Source: Methanolobus halotolerans (GTDB lineage: Archaea; Halobacteriota; Methanosarcinia; Methanosarcinales; Methanosarcinaceae). Taken from it: 64,000 nucleotides of DNA. The translations under genes and the position numbers were made by a program. Below are positions 53,281 through 62,945 of the stretch, piece after piece. Location of the stretch: assembly GCF_004745425.1 (NCBI RefSeq), contig NZ_PGGK01000004.1:124001-188000 (forward strand), given 5' to 3'. Below the pieces are notes generated by a model. That model made no database searches. It worked only from the letters and a program-made list of their open reading frames with translations, and was not told the DNA's origin. Position 1 is the stretch's first letter; every line of letters starts with the position of its first letter.

Positions 53281-55584
53281 CTATATGCCGGCTGAAGGAG
53301 AATAATAGGGAAATCTTACATGCACATGTGTTCCAGAGCCCTCTTCACTCTCTATCCATATCTCCCCCCTGGTGGACATCGGCGATCATCTTGCTCACGT
53401 ATAATCCAAGCCCACTGCCGTCATATTTTCTTGCCATTGAGCCATCGATCTGATAAAAACGTTTAAAAACATTTGAGAATTCAGTTTTTGGAATACCTAT
53501 GCCACTGTCCTTTATTATAATATGCACATGACCGTCATCCTTGAAGGCTGTGATATCCACATTGCCGCCCGGGGGGCTGAACTTGATAGAATTATCGACA
53601 AGGGACCTGAAAAGATATGGCAGGTATTCCACATCACCCATTACAAGAGGAAGGTCATTTTCAAAAGAGTTTGTCACTGAAATTTGTTTTTCCCCGGCCT
53701 TGAATGACAGATCGTCAGTTACCCTCCTCAGGCTGTCCTCTATTCTGACGGGATCGAATCGGTATTTGACATTGCCGGATTTCACGATGCTCATGTATAT
53801 AAGGGAGTCCAGCAGGAAACTCAGATGATCGTATTTATCCAGCACTATGTGCATGGCATCCTTCTGTTTTTGATTAAGGGGCCCAGCACCTCATCGTGAA
53901 CAAGTTCACTGTACCCTTTGATAGATATGAGCGGTGTTTTAAGTTCATGACTCAGATTCGAAATGAACTCATCCTTCATCCTGTCAAGAGATTTCAGGGC
54001 TTCGTTTGCCTTTGAAAGGTCCCGGGTGTATTTATGTATGGCCTCCTCCGCTTTTTTTCGTTCGCTTATGTCACGGGTGACACCCAGGAAGAACTGGAAT
54101 TCCCCATCATTGCTAAAAACAGCTCTAGCTACTGCTTCAGTCCAGACAACATGGCCATTCCTGTGAAATTGCCCTATTTCTAGTACTTCTGAGTGGTTCT
54201 GCATCTCACCAGGTTGCATATCTGCAAAAAAAGAATTAACAGCTGATTCTATCTTCATGATACTGTCAGGAGTGAAGGCCTCCCCAAAGACCTGATTTCG
54301 TGCTTCTTCAGGAGTATAGCCCCTGAGCTTCATAACTGAAGGACTTATATAAAGAAACCTGCAATGCTTATCCATTGTCCAGATGACATCGTTGGCATTC
54401 TCCGCAAGCAGGCGGAATTTCTCTTCACTTTTCTTAAGATTTCTTTCCGCCAGTTTTCTTTCGGTTATATCACGCCCGTTACTAAGAATGGCAGTTTCCT
54501 TATTATAATCTATGAGTTTGACATTTATTTCCACAGGCACCCGGGAACTATCTTTCCTGACATAGATAGTTTCAAACATATCCTGTCCTTTTTCCATAAG
54601 TCTGGCAGCGTTTTCCATGCACTTGTCCCGGAGTTCCGGCGTAATGAGATCACTCCCGGACATCAGAAGGATTTCCTCACGGCTATACCCCAGCATTTTG
54701 CAGGCTGCATGGTTCGCTTCCAGGATAATACCATCGGAATTCAGTATCATGACAGAGTCTACCGAGTTCTCGAAAAGTGCCCTGAATTTTTCTTCAGATT
54801 CCTTAATCTTTTGCCCGGTATTCCTTTGCTCTGTGATATCCGAACCCGAGCCCAGAACTGTTGTGATCTTGCCGGAGGAGTCTTTCATGCATGAATTTTG
54901 CCATGATATCAGCTTTTTACTGCCGCTCCTGGTGAGAATGTAGCTCTCGGAATACTCAACTGACTCCGGACCATCTTCTAATATTCTGTTGAAATAACAT
55001 AACATATCCTGTCTGTGTTCAGGCAGGATGATCTTACTGAACCAGTTTGAACCGATCAACTCGCTCCCGGCATACCCCAGAACCTCACAACATTTCGCAT
55101 TGGCAAGGACTACAGTACCGTGGACATCCAGTGCAACGATCATGGAGCCGGCGACCTCAAGATACTTCTTTGCACGCTCACTTTCGGCGATCAGTTTGTC
55201 ATGTAACTTTTTGCTTTTTAAAAGATTCCTCACACGAGTGATCAACTCTACCCTGTCAATGGGCTTTGCGAGGAAATCATCGGCTCCTGCCCTGATGCCC
55301 TCCAGACGATCATCTCTTGAGGAAAGTGCTGTTACAATTATCACAATGAAGCATGTCTCTTTTGATGATTTTATATGTCTGCAGGTTTCATAGCCATTTA
55401 TGCCCGGCATCATAACATCGAGGATTATTAGATCAGGTTTTTCCTGAGCAAGGACCTTAAGGGCTTCCTCACCACTGAAAGCAGTCACTATGTCATATTC
55501 GTTGACCAGCTGGGCTTCCACTAACCGGACATTAACGGGATCATCATCTACAACCAGGATTCTTGACCTGTACTGTTCAAGCAT
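53281..55584 (-). pseudogene. Response regulator-PAS histidine kinase hybrid with two frameshifts
   Basis: The intact reading would give about 767 residues: receiver domain (LVVDDDPVN, LILDVMMPG), three PAS domains, HisKA (FISNLSHELKTPLISIKGYSELV, in part) and HATPase (SLVDNSIKFSPPGG, DSGIGIPKTEF, GSGLGLYVSKMI). The frame breaks near 53880 at a run of four C (five would restore it) and near 53370 at a run of six G (five would restore it, ending at the TAG at 53281-53283). All kinase boxes are conserved on both sides. It is either a recent pseudogene or a sequence with homopolymer errors. No output domain; start at ATG 55584 or an upstream TTG is unclear. Confidence 0.8.
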
Positions 55585-55908
55585 ATGTAAAAACCAATTC
55601 CATTTTTCTAAAGAGGAGGATTCACACAATAATTAACTAACAAACATAATAAGTTAATTATATAATCAATATTTTATAAATACGCACATACTTCAACTTA
55701 GATGTTATAAAATATGTACAGTTTGGTATTCATATAAATTTATGTATAAATATACATGTTTAGAAACACATAATGTTTAATTTTTTATGTGCACAGGATT
55801 AACGCGAATGGCTCTGTTAACGATAATTCTTAGATAAGTTTATATACCCAAAAATTGATATTGATATAAATATATATTATAATTGTTAAGATATTGGGCT
55901 GAGTAAAA

Positions 55909-56106
55909 ATGACATCATTCGAACTAGACCAAAAAACGCTGATAAAGAACTCTGTATTGATACCAATAGCATTTGTAGCGGGAACACTTATCGCAATCGC
56001 CGCATACACATATTTACCCCCGACAACTGCTCTCATATCAGTATTCAGCAGCGCTCTCATAGTAGCACTCCTGACATACGCCCTGTTGAAGGCAAGATCG
56101 AAGTAA
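55909..56106 (+). CDS. Small two-helix membrane protein
   Basis: A 65-residue protein with two hydrophobic segments (SVLIPIAFVAGTLIAIAAYTYL and ALISVFSSALIVALLTYALL, both in part) and a basic C-terminus (KARSK). It ends 62 bp before tRNA-Val. Upstream, 55640-55908 is very AT-rich with several TATA-like stretches and no other gene. No family recognised; length and helices support a real membrane peptide. Confidence 0.6.
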   Translation: MTSFELDQKTLIKNSVLIPIAFVAGTLIAIAAYTYLPPTTALISVFSSALIVALLTYALLKARSK

Positions 56107-56168
56107 AAGCCTGAGATCCAATGATGCGATACTTTTATAGCCTTGCATATGTATTTATCTCTATTTCT

Positions 56169-56242
56169 GGGCTCGTGGTCTAGCTGGTCATGACGTCGCC
56201 TTCACACGGCGGAGGTCCGGAGTTCGAATCTCCGCGGGCCCA
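56169..56242 (+). tRNA. tRNA-Val (anticodon CAC)
   Basis: A 74-nt cloverleaf with acceptor GGGCTCG/CGGGCCC (one T:G pair), anticodon stem GTCGCC/GGCGG-type around TTCACAC, T loop TTCGAAT, and discriminator A. It reads GTG codons. CCA is not encoded. Confidence 0.94.
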
Positions 56243-56535
56243 CTAACCGTATTAACATCATTTAACTGAACCTTTAGTAAAAAATCAGTTGCTTCCCAGA
56301 GCAGTAGCTGTGAAATAATCAAAGCCCATTTAAAAAATATTACTAGCATAATTAATCACTTTCAGACCAAGTATTTCTACAGATCGAACCTTTTCTCACG
56401 ATTCAAAGCAAAAACAAATTTAATTTAGTGAGAATAAAATAAAAGAGAAAGAAGAATAAAAAAATTTTGTATAACTTGCTTATATTCTAGTATACTGCCT
56501 GTATTATATCAACTCAAATATGCCTATAAGCACAC
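56243..56535. other. AT-rich intergenic region after tRNA-Val
   Basis: No coding frame, hairpin or promoter-like element stands out in this 290-bp stretch beyond general A/T richness. Confidence 0.4.
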
Positions 56536-56769
56536 TTATTCAATTTTATCAAAATCATATTTTGAATGATCATCTAATTTGCCATCATTTACAATATTTT
56601 TAATATGATTTATTTCTTCAATTTTTGCAGCGAATTTTGAATTTATCTCATATTTAAATTCATCTTCACATTGAGTCAATACCTTTTTTCTATCATTGGT
56701 CAATTGCTCTATTCGAACATCACAAAACGATAGAATATCTTTCTTCTGATTCAGATTCTCTAATGCCAT
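56536..56769 (-). CDS. Small hypothetical coiled-coil protein
   Basis: A 77-residue charged helical protein (LENLNQKKDILSFCDVRIEQL, in part; EINSKFAAKIEEINHIKNIV) likely to form a coiled coil. AGGAAG lies 8-9 bp before the ATG, supporting translation. It is flanked by large AT-rich gaps. No family recognised. Confidence 0.6.
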   Translation of the reverse strand: MALENLNQKKDILSFCDVRIEQLTNDRKKVLTQCEDEFKYEINSKFAAKIEEINHIKNIVNDGKLDDHSKYDFDKIE

Positions 56770-57227
56770 TTAAATTTCTTCCTATCTTACAGCATGTCGC
56801 AAATTAATTCAATATGCACATAAGGTATGAAACAAAAAAGTTCATAATTACATTCACAAATCATGCATCTGCATGTTTAGTTTACCTTTCAATCCAAGGC
56901 AATATACAGATACGACTCTTTGTATTATGCTTTATGTTTATCCATTATGCATGTATGCATTGCACCTAGGATACTCTTTTAATTGTTTCACTTGAACCCC
57001 ATGTGAATCAGATAATATGTCTGCTCCCTACCCATCTGTACAGGCCCCTGGGACTCTGGTCAGACTTTGAATATGTAATTACATATTTCTATATAAGCTA
57101 AACTGGTCTTAAATTAAAAAGCTTGCTTAAAATGTATTAACATTAAATTTTAAACATGCCACCTTTGCTTAGAGGAATCCCTACAGGACGAAAATCTGTC
57201 AGCATATATGTGATTTCTACAGAGCCA
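56770..57227. other. AT-rich intergenic region
   Basis: A 458-bp stretch without a convincing gene. It contains ATGCAT-GT-ATGCAT at 56947-56960, a small symmetric element. Nothing else recognisable. Confidence 0.4.
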
Positions 57228-57560
57228 TCAATGAGTATAATCAATTAATTGTATCGAATCACCGATTTTCTTTTCAATTGCTGATTTCATCTGTTCAGCA
57301 TGCGGGCAGGCAAAGCCTATAGGATTACCTTTTGTGATGCAGGAAGCAAGAACGATTGTATCTGCCCCTCTTTTGACCATTTCAGCAGCCCTCTGAACTG
57401 CTTTTTTACCGGGACAACCACCACATGAAACAACACCGATCACTTCAATTTCATCCTCAACACCCTCGAATGCAAGTTTTTTCTCCTTCATTACTTTAAA
57501 ATCCGTTGTTGCAGGACATATGTCTTCTGTTTGCATACACCTGATCAATCCGACTTTCAT
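57228..57560 (-). CDS. CGGC domain protein
   Basis: A 110-residue protein of the CGGC family, with VVSCGGCPGKKA near residues 43-54 and further cysteines at CMQTEDIC near the N-terminus, CITKG and CPHAEQ. The family is thought to bind a metal or iron-sulfur cluster. It overlaps the HdrD-like gene by 4 bp (ATGA) and is thus translationally coupled to it, suggesting an electron-transfer pair. Biochemical role unknown. Confidence 0.85.
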   Translation of the reverse strand: MKVGLIRCMQTEDICPATTDFKVMKEKKLAFEGVEDEIEVIGVVSCGGCPGKKAVQRAAEMVKRGADTIVLASCITKGNPIGFACPHAEQMKSAIEKKIGDSIQLIDYTH

Positions 57561-58669
57561 GATTCTGCCTCCTTTACATCTCCAAATATGCTTTCTGCAA
57601 GCAAAACTGAAATGTCCTTCATATTCAACTCTTCATCCTTTGACTTACAAACACCGCCTATGTGATGCATGCAGAAAGGACAATACGATATCATCATATC
57701 GGCCTTCTTTTTATAGTCCTGAACCGACAACATAGCAACATCAGAAGATATTTCCGGGAAGTTGGGTTTAAACCCGGCAGGACCTCCGCAGCACACATGT
57801 TTACCGTCAAAGAGCTCTTTAACTTCAACACCCATACTTTCAAGAATACTGCGTGGGACATCCTTTGATTTTCTCAGTGGACAGGCGTCTCTTACTGAAA
57901 CGGTGTAATCGAGCTTTCCGGGTTTGAGAGTGCCGTCAGCGATCATATCCCTGAACAAGTTAAGGGAATGCTCTACCTCGAAGTTCAGTTCCCTATAGAG
58001 TTTAGGGTAATCCTGACCCAGAACCAGGTAGCAACCCGGGCATGAGGCTATAACCTTCTTCACTCCCAGGGATTCAATATAGTCTACGAAACCTTTTGCA
58101 TGAGATGCTGCCTCCTCAAGATGACCGTTGTCTATGAGAAAAAGACCGCAGCATTTCTCTTCCTTCAGAAGCATTGGCTTAATACCGGCATGGTTGAGCA
58201 GACGAATAGTGGACCTGGCTATGTCCGGCTGGCTGTGCGCAATCCAGCAGCCTGTCATGTAGGCTATATCAGAATTTTCGGCGATCTCAAGATCGTCAGT
58301 CACCCAGTCAAACCTCGTTGAAGGGTCCATGCTTCCGGGACTGTTACGCTCGATAATGTTCATTGAGATGGCAGTGGTTTTGGCAGGCTCCCTGCCCTGC
58401 TGTGCTAACAGCTCCCTTTCATATTGGATAATATCAGTTATGGGTATGTCCACAGGACATACATCATCACATGCTCCACACCGTGTGGAAAGGTAAATAT
58501 TATCCATCTCATCCTGTGTGAGTTCCTCACCTGCGATTATCTTTGCAAGCGATTCGATCTTTCCTTGCGGAGTAAAGCGATTACCTTCAGTAACCATGTT
58601 GGCAGGGCATACATCCCAGCATTTCTTACAATCAATACATGAACTTATTTCTTTCTGGAAACGATGCAT
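57557..58669 (-). CDS. HdrD-like iron-sulfur oxidoreductase (ferredoxin plus CCG domains)
   Basis: A 370-residue cytoplasmic protein. Two [4Fe-4S] motifs (CIDCKKCWDVCP and CGACDDVCP) occupy the first 75 residues. Two CCG-type cysteine regions follow (ACPGCY-like ASCPGCYLVLG with EEKCCGLF; RDACPLRKSKD, HVCCGGPAGF, CPFCMHH). This is the architecture of HdrD and related disulfide or lactate/glycolate iron-sulfur subunits. There is no membrane HdrE beside it. A link to disulfide metabolism with the coupled CGGC protein is plausible but unproven. Confidence 0.88.
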   Translation of the reverse strand: MHRFQKEISSCIDCKKCWDVCPANMVTEGNRFTPQGKIESLAKIIAGEELTQDEMDNIYLSTRCGACDDVCPVDIPITDIIQYERELLAQQGREPAKTTAISMNIIERNSPGSMDPSTRFDWVTDDLEIAENSDIAYMTGCWIAHSQPDIARSTIRLLNHAGIKPMLLKEEKCCGLFLIDNGHLEEAASHAKGFVDYIESLGVKKVIASCPGCYLVLGQDYPKLYRELNFEVEHSLNLFRDMIADGTLKPGKLDYTVSVRDACPLRKSKDVPRSILESMGVEVKELFDGKHVCCGGPAGFKPNFPEISSDVAMLSVQDYKKKADMMISYCPFCMHHIGGVCKSKDEELNMKDISVLLAESIFGDVKEAES

Positions 58670-58855
58670 ATAAAAACCTCACTTTTTCTGTGAACATAAA
58701 GTGAACAATCTACTTTGTAGTTTTTATGCGTTGAACCTATTTCAAAACTTATGATCTGCTATTTTCCAGCACACCAGAGAACTCTTCAAAACCCATCATT
58801 TTTCCATAAAGTAATTGCATGGAAGTACACAGGCTTTTGAATCGGGTTTACCATA

Positions 58856-59179
58856 TCAGCCAAAGGTTAGAATCTTATCCGATTCCTCTACTAATACCAA
58901 TAAGTCCATCATAGTTGAAATCGGACAAACATCGGACCCTTCTTTCTGTCTTGATTCCAGGCAGGTCCCGCAAGCGAGTATCTCTCCTTTATCCTCAACA
59001 AATGAATCGATCTGTTCTTTTACATTGTATTTTTCATCTTTGATCCCCTCTGCTTCAACTCCCTTATTCAGCAAAAAAATCTTTACTTCATGTTCCGCTT
59101 TCAGTGACGTAACTCCAAATCTGAAAGCGTTCCAGACAATTTCCGGTTCATTCGTACTTATAACAATACCAAGTTTCAT
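58856..59179 (-). CDS. DsrE family protein
   Basis: A 107-residue DsrE/DsrF-fold protein (LGIVISTNEPEIVWNAFRFG, in part). CGTCLESRQKEGSDVCPIS provides three cysteines at the usual active-site region, so a role in sulfur-carrier or thiol chemistry is likely from family knowledge. It starts 4 bp after the methyltransferase stop, so both are co-transcribed. The gap 58670-58855 shows only a 23-codon ORF. Confidence 0.85.
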   Translation of the reverse strand: MKLGIVISTNEPEIVWNAFRFGVTSLKAEHEVKIFLLNKGVEAEGIKDEKYNVKEQIDSFVEDKGEILACGTCLESRQKEGSDVCPISTMMDLLVLVEESDKILTFG

Positions 59180-59183
59180 TTAA

Positions 59184-59753
59184 TCACCACTCTTTACTCA
59201 GGACAATTCCATAATGATATGGTTTTAAATCATATTTATCCGGATTGCTGAACCCTGAAGAAATAGCCCATTCAATACATTTTTCCGGTGTAGGCCGGAT
59301 TTCCATTGGTGGCCCTCTCGGAGTTGCCGGATCGTAGTTCCAGTGAATGATCACTACATTTCCATTTGGTCTTAGAATCCTGTTAGCTTCTCTGAGCAAC
59401 TTTTCCGGTCCCTCCAGGTGCAAAATGTTAGCGAGGAGGACATAATCCACACTTTCATCTTCAAGACCGCTGCCTTCTGATATGAAATCACGGAGTACGG
59501 TTTCAACATTGTTTAGATTTTCCGCCTTTGCCTTTTGTTCTGTGATCTCTATCATTTCCGGCTCTATGTCGATAGCGCAGACCTTTCCGCTTATTATCTT
59601 TGCAACAGGGATTGTAAAAGTTCCATACCCGCTACCAAAATCTGCTACATCTGCAGCCTTATCATTCAAACTCAGCATTTTAAGGATTTTATTCGGTTCA
59701 AAAAACCCTTTCCATACATCTTCATCAGGCATTCCGCTTTCTCTGACTTTCAT
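59184..59753 (-). CDS. Class I SAM-dependent methyltransferase
   Basis: A 189-residue Rossmann-fold methyltransferase. Motif I DFGSGYGTFTIPVA, the acidic strand CAIDIEPEMIE and the post-motif LREANRILRPNGNVVIIHWN are clear. Similarity is to the UbiE/Methyltransf_11 group; substrate unknown. It lies directly upstream of the dsrE-like gene in the same operon. Confidence 0.9.
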   Translation of the reverse strand: MKVRESGMPDEDVWKGFFEPNKILKMLSLNDKAADVADFGSGYGTFTIPVAKIISGKVCAIDIEPEMIEITEQKAKAENLNNVETVLRDFISEGSGLEDESVDYVLLANILHLEGPEKLLREANRILRPNGNVVIIHWNYDPATPRGPPMEIRPTPEKCIEWAISSGFSNPDKYDLKPYHYGIVLSKEW

Positions 59754-59794
59754 TTTTTAATCCGGGATTTGCTGATAAGGTATTTTCCTGGTAT

Positions 59795-60205
59795 TCAAAT
59801 CTCTTTGAAAACCTTTGCAAGTGACTCGCCTTTAACATGGATGGAGAACTGGTAAAGATATCCAAAAGGCACTGAATAAACGTTTATTCCTTTGTTTTTC
59901 AGTTTTTCTTCAATCGATACGATAACTTCCATTGCAAATTCAGGCGATGATTTACTTGAAGACAGATGGGCAAATGAATGCAAGACGATCTTGTTCTTAT
60001 TTACTTTATTCAGATACCACTTGATGTTTCCCACTGCACTTTTTATTACCTTGCTCATTCTTTCTTCATCCTCTGCTTCAGCATGGATGAAAACAACGGC
60101 AGTATCCTCTATTCTTTCTTCGATTTCTACATCCCCCACGGTTTCAATCGTTTTACAGTGTGTGTCAAACCAAAAATACTCAACATCGAATAGTAACAAC
60201 TTCAT
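59795..60205 (-). CDS. Stand-alone archaeal threonyl-tRNA synthetase editing domain
   Basis: A 136-residue protein similar to the N-terminal editing domain of archaeal ThrRS, a fold shared with D-aminoacyl-tRNA deacylase, which removes serine mischarged on tRNA-Thr. MKLLLFDVEYFWFD, the segment HSFAHLSSSKSSPEFAMEV (family pattern PYAHLSSSLSSP) and VPFGYLYQFSIHVKGESLA correspond along the length. The aminoacylation and anticodon domains are absent. ATG at 60205 is preferred over 60214 from family start position. It may edit in trans; whether ThrRS in this organism already has its own editing domain is unknown. Confidence 0.85.
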   Translation of the reverse strand: MKLLLFDVEYFWFDTHCKTIETVGDVEIEERIEDTAVVFIHAEAEDEERMSKVIKSAVGNIKWYLNKVNKNKIVLHSFAHLSSSKSSPEFAMEVIVSIEEKLKNKGINVYSVPFGYLYQFSIHVKGESLAKVFKEI

Positions 60206-60369
60206 GTATCCCATTCCTTATAAAAAATCAATATTCAATTTTACAAACTTATACGATATTAGTTTTATCCAACCAAGCATTTATGCTCAAATTCGGGAAG
60301 CATCCGAGTTGTGAAGTGACTAAAAAGACAAAGGAGATATTAGTATCCCTTCAATAAAGGATTCTTTAA

Positions 60370-60663
60370 TCAAACAGACAATTTTACATCTTCACCAAAA
60401 GCTACAAAGTTGCTAAAATCCCTTGCATGGCTTTTGTAATCGGTATAGTACCATGCACCGTTCTCATAGACTTTTCCATCAACTACTATATCGTAATAAT
60501 TTATCTGGCCCTTATCATCTTCTGTATGATGGTCATTCTCTTTTAAATATTCCATATTCAAAAAATCACGATTGAAATATTTGATCCCATCGATCATTAC
60601 AAAATCATTTGTTTTTCCAAGTTGTGCGCTATCCCATTTAATTTCCCATTTTAGTCTTACCAT
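60370..60663 (-). CDS. DUF427 family protein
   Basis: A 97-residue protein whose second half (GQINYYDIVVDGKVYENGAWYY ... DFSNFVAFGEDVKL, in part) fits the small beta-domain DUF427, often single-domain in bacteria and archaea. The start at 60663 (MVRLKWEI) is chosen over the longer frame, whose first 17 residues look unrelated. Function unknown. Confidence 0.75.
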   Translation of the reverse strand: MVRLKWEIKWDSAQLGKTNDFVMIDGIKYFNRDFLNMEYLKENDHHTEDDKGQINYYDIVVDGKVYENGAWYYTDYKSHARDFSNFVAFGEDVKLSV

Positions 60664-60874
60664 GATATCAGTCCCTGAGTTGTTTATACAAATGCCCATT
60701 AGTAAATTGATCAAATGTGCATACGTACAATATGTACGTACAGCTATTGACTACTTATTTAGAAATTAATATAGCATTAACTGTAATATCATATCAACAC
60801 TATTGATAAAAACAAAGGGAAACTATAATGTCAAACCATTATTTGCGATTTTAGAGGGAGATTAGATACGTTTA

Positions 60875-62080
60875 ATGTTAATTCTGATCCGCAAAAGACT
60901 TAACATGCATAAAATACCAATGCTTTTTGATAAAATGCACTGTTTCAAAAGCCTTGAAAATCTCAAAAGCGCATATATTGAGCGTATCCATCAGGTATCA
61001 GATGAAAGGAGATCCGGGAAGAAATCAGTTGGTACCTTTTGTCTTTTCGTACCTGACGAGATAATCTTTGCTGCAGGTGCTGACCGCATGATACTATGCG
61101 GGGGAAAGAACGACACTATATCCATTGCGGAACAATATTTACCAAGGAACATCTGCCCCCTGGTGAAATCCTCATTTGGATCAATTGTCAACGATGGCTG
61201 TTCAGGTGTAAAATCCTGTTCTCACTTCAGTATGGTAGATATGATCGTAGCCGAGAACACCTGTGATAGCAAAAAAAAGATGTATGAACTGCTGGATAAC
61301 TATGTTCCGACCTACGTAATTGATCTCCCTCAAAGGCCTGACACCCCTGAAGCTCTGAAATACTTTGTAACTGAGCTCGATAAGTTCAGGGATGCCATGG
61401 AACAGCTTACAGGCAACAAGGTAACTAACGAACGATTACGACAGGAGATCATATCCTCCAACGAGACCAGAAAGCTTCTACACAGCCTCTATGAACTACG
61501 AAAGAGAGATCCAAGTCCTATAAGCGGAGTCGATATGCTGAAAATCCTTCAGAAGCAGTATTTCCTGTCACCCGGCGAATTAAAGGAACACCTTCGGATG
61601 CTTATCAGTGAAGTGGAGAGCGTTGAACCTGAAGGTGCACACAGGCCCAGGATAATGATCTCCGGTTGTCCAATGCCAGGCGGTAACACGAAAGTACCTG
61701 AGATCATAGAGGACAAAGGTGGTGTGATCGTTGTAGAGGAAAGCTGTACCGGCACGAGGTCGTTCTGGGACATGGTAGATGAAGACAAGGAACCTATGCT
61801 CGCACTGGCCGAAAGATACATAGAAATACCCTGCTCCTGTATGAGTCCTAACGACAGACGTATAGATAACATTCTGGAACTTGCTAGAGACTTTAAAGTC
61901 GATGGAGTTGTTTACTATACCCTGCAGTTCTGCCATGGATACAACATCGAGAAATATAAGGTCCAGCAGGCCCTGAAAAAGGCCGGAATACCTATGCTTT
62001 TTGTTGAGACGGATTATAGTAACTCGGATGTTGAACAGATCGGGCTCCGGGTGGATGCATTCATGGAGATGCTTTCATGA
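60875..62080 (+). CDS. 2-Hydroxyacyl-CoA dehydratase-like, double-cubane cluster protein candidate
   Basis: A 401-residue protein of the HgdB/BcrB (2-hydroxyacyl-CoA dehydratase D component) superfamily. Cysteines at about 94, 109, 115 and 130 (NICPLVKSSFG, DGCSGVKSCSHF), plus a later CSC and QFCHGYN, could hold iron-sulfur clusters. Real dehydratases have two different subunits; here a single subunit is coupled to its activator, as in the double-cubane cluster proteins (DCCP) that carry an [8Fe-9S] cluster and reduce small molecules with ATP. Physiological substrate unknown. GAGGGAG lies 14 bp upstream of ATG 60875; ATG 60905 is the alternative. Confidence 0.85.
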   Translation: MLILIRKRLNMHKIPMLFDKMHCFKSLENLKSAYIERIHQVSDERRSGKKSVGTFCLFVPDEIIFAAGADRMILCGGKNDTISIAEQYLPRNICPLVKSSFGSIVNDGCSGVKSCSHFSMVDMIVAENTCDSKKKMYELLDNYVPTYVIDLPQRPDTPEALKYFVTELDKFRDAMEQLTGNKVTNERLRQEIISSNETRKLLHSLYELRKRDPSPISGVDMLKILQKQYFLSPGELKEHLRMLISEVESVEPEGAHRPRIMISGCPMPGGNTKVPEIIEDKGGVIVVEESCTGTRSFWDMVDEDKEPMLALAERYIEIPCSCMSPNDRRIDNILELARDFKVDGVVYYTLQFCHGYNIEKYKVQQALKKAGIPMLFVETDYSNSDVEQIGLRVDAFMEMLS

Positions 62081-62838
62081 TCTCAGTTGGATTGGATGCC
62101 GGTTCTGCCACAACAAAGGCAGTCCTGATCAAAGATGGCAGGAAAATCACTCAGACCATACGCCCAACAGCATTCGATTTCATATCAGCTGCTGAGATTG
62201 CATATCAGGAAGTTCTCGACCATGCAGGCATCGGCAAGAAAGATGTTGACCATGTATATGCAACAGGCTATGGAAGAAATAGTATACAGTTTGCAGACAA
62301 GGCCATCAGCGAGATTACTACCCATGCTAAGGGCGTATATCACCTGTACCCGGAAGTTAACGGGATAATCGACATTGGTGGGCAGGACAGCAAAGTAATT
62401 TCGGTAAATGACGGCAAGGTAACTGATTTTTTAATGAATGACAAGTGTGCAGCTGGCACAGGCAAGTTTTTAGAATACACTGCACGTGCTCTTGAAGTTC
62501 CGATAGATGACCTGGGAAGTCTGGCGTTTGACTCTGAAACACCTGCGAGTATAACAAGTATGTGCACTGTTTTTGCAGAATCCGAGGTTATATCGCTTCG
62601 TACGAGAGGGTTTACGAAGCAGGATATAGCAGCCGGGATCATTGAGAGTATTGCCCGCAGAGTTGCTGTCATGGCCCGACAATTAGAGCTAAAACAAAAT
62701 GTGGCCTTCGTTGGAGGCGTGGCAAAGAATACCGCCATTAAATCTGCGCTGGAAAAAGAACTGGGAATATCACTTTACGTACCTGCTGAACCGCAGATAA
62801 CGGGAGCATTGGGGGCTGCATTGTATAACAGCAACTAA
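62077..62838 (+). CDS. Acyl-CoA dehydratase activase-type ATPase (HgdC/BcrA family)
   Basis: A 253-residue ASKHA-fold ATPase that reduces its partner through a [4Fe-4S] cluster bridging a homodimer. The phosphate loop GLDAGSATTKAV, DIGGQDSKVI, and the two cluster cysteines Cys124 (NDKCAAGTGK) and Cys163 (SMCTVFAESE) are all present; their spacing of 39 equals that of the characterised activator of Acidaminococcus. ATGA overlap with the partner gene shows coupled translation. It should inject low-potential electrons into the upstream gene product. Confidence 0.93.
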   Translation: MISVGLDAGSATTKAVLIKDGRKITQTIRPTAFDFISAAEIAYQEVLDHAGIGKKDVDHVYATGYGRNSIQFADKAISEITTHAKGVYHLYPEVNGIIDIGGQDSKVISVNDGKVTDFLMNDKCAAGTGKFLEYTARALEVPIDDLGSLAFDSETPASITSMCTVFAESEVISLRTRGFTKQDIAAGIIESIARRVAVMARQLELKQNVAFVGGVAKNTAIKSALEKELGISLYVPAEPQITGALGAALYNSN

Positions 62839-62945
62839 AGCCAGTGCACTAAAATAAGTTTAACGGTAAAAACAGGAACACTTTATTTTCATAAAGCGCA
62901 GCAAGTCTTTAGCCTGAAATCAGTTGTATTCCGCTTATTATAATC

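Noticed and set aside
55640-55908. Possible CRISPR leader or repeat region
   Set aside because: AT-rich only; no regularly spaced repeats here or anywhere in the window.
58749-58820. 23-codon ORF (MQLLYGKMMGFEEF...) on the minus strand
   Set aside because: It reads like protein but is too short, lacks a clear ribosome-binding site and matches nothing I recognise.
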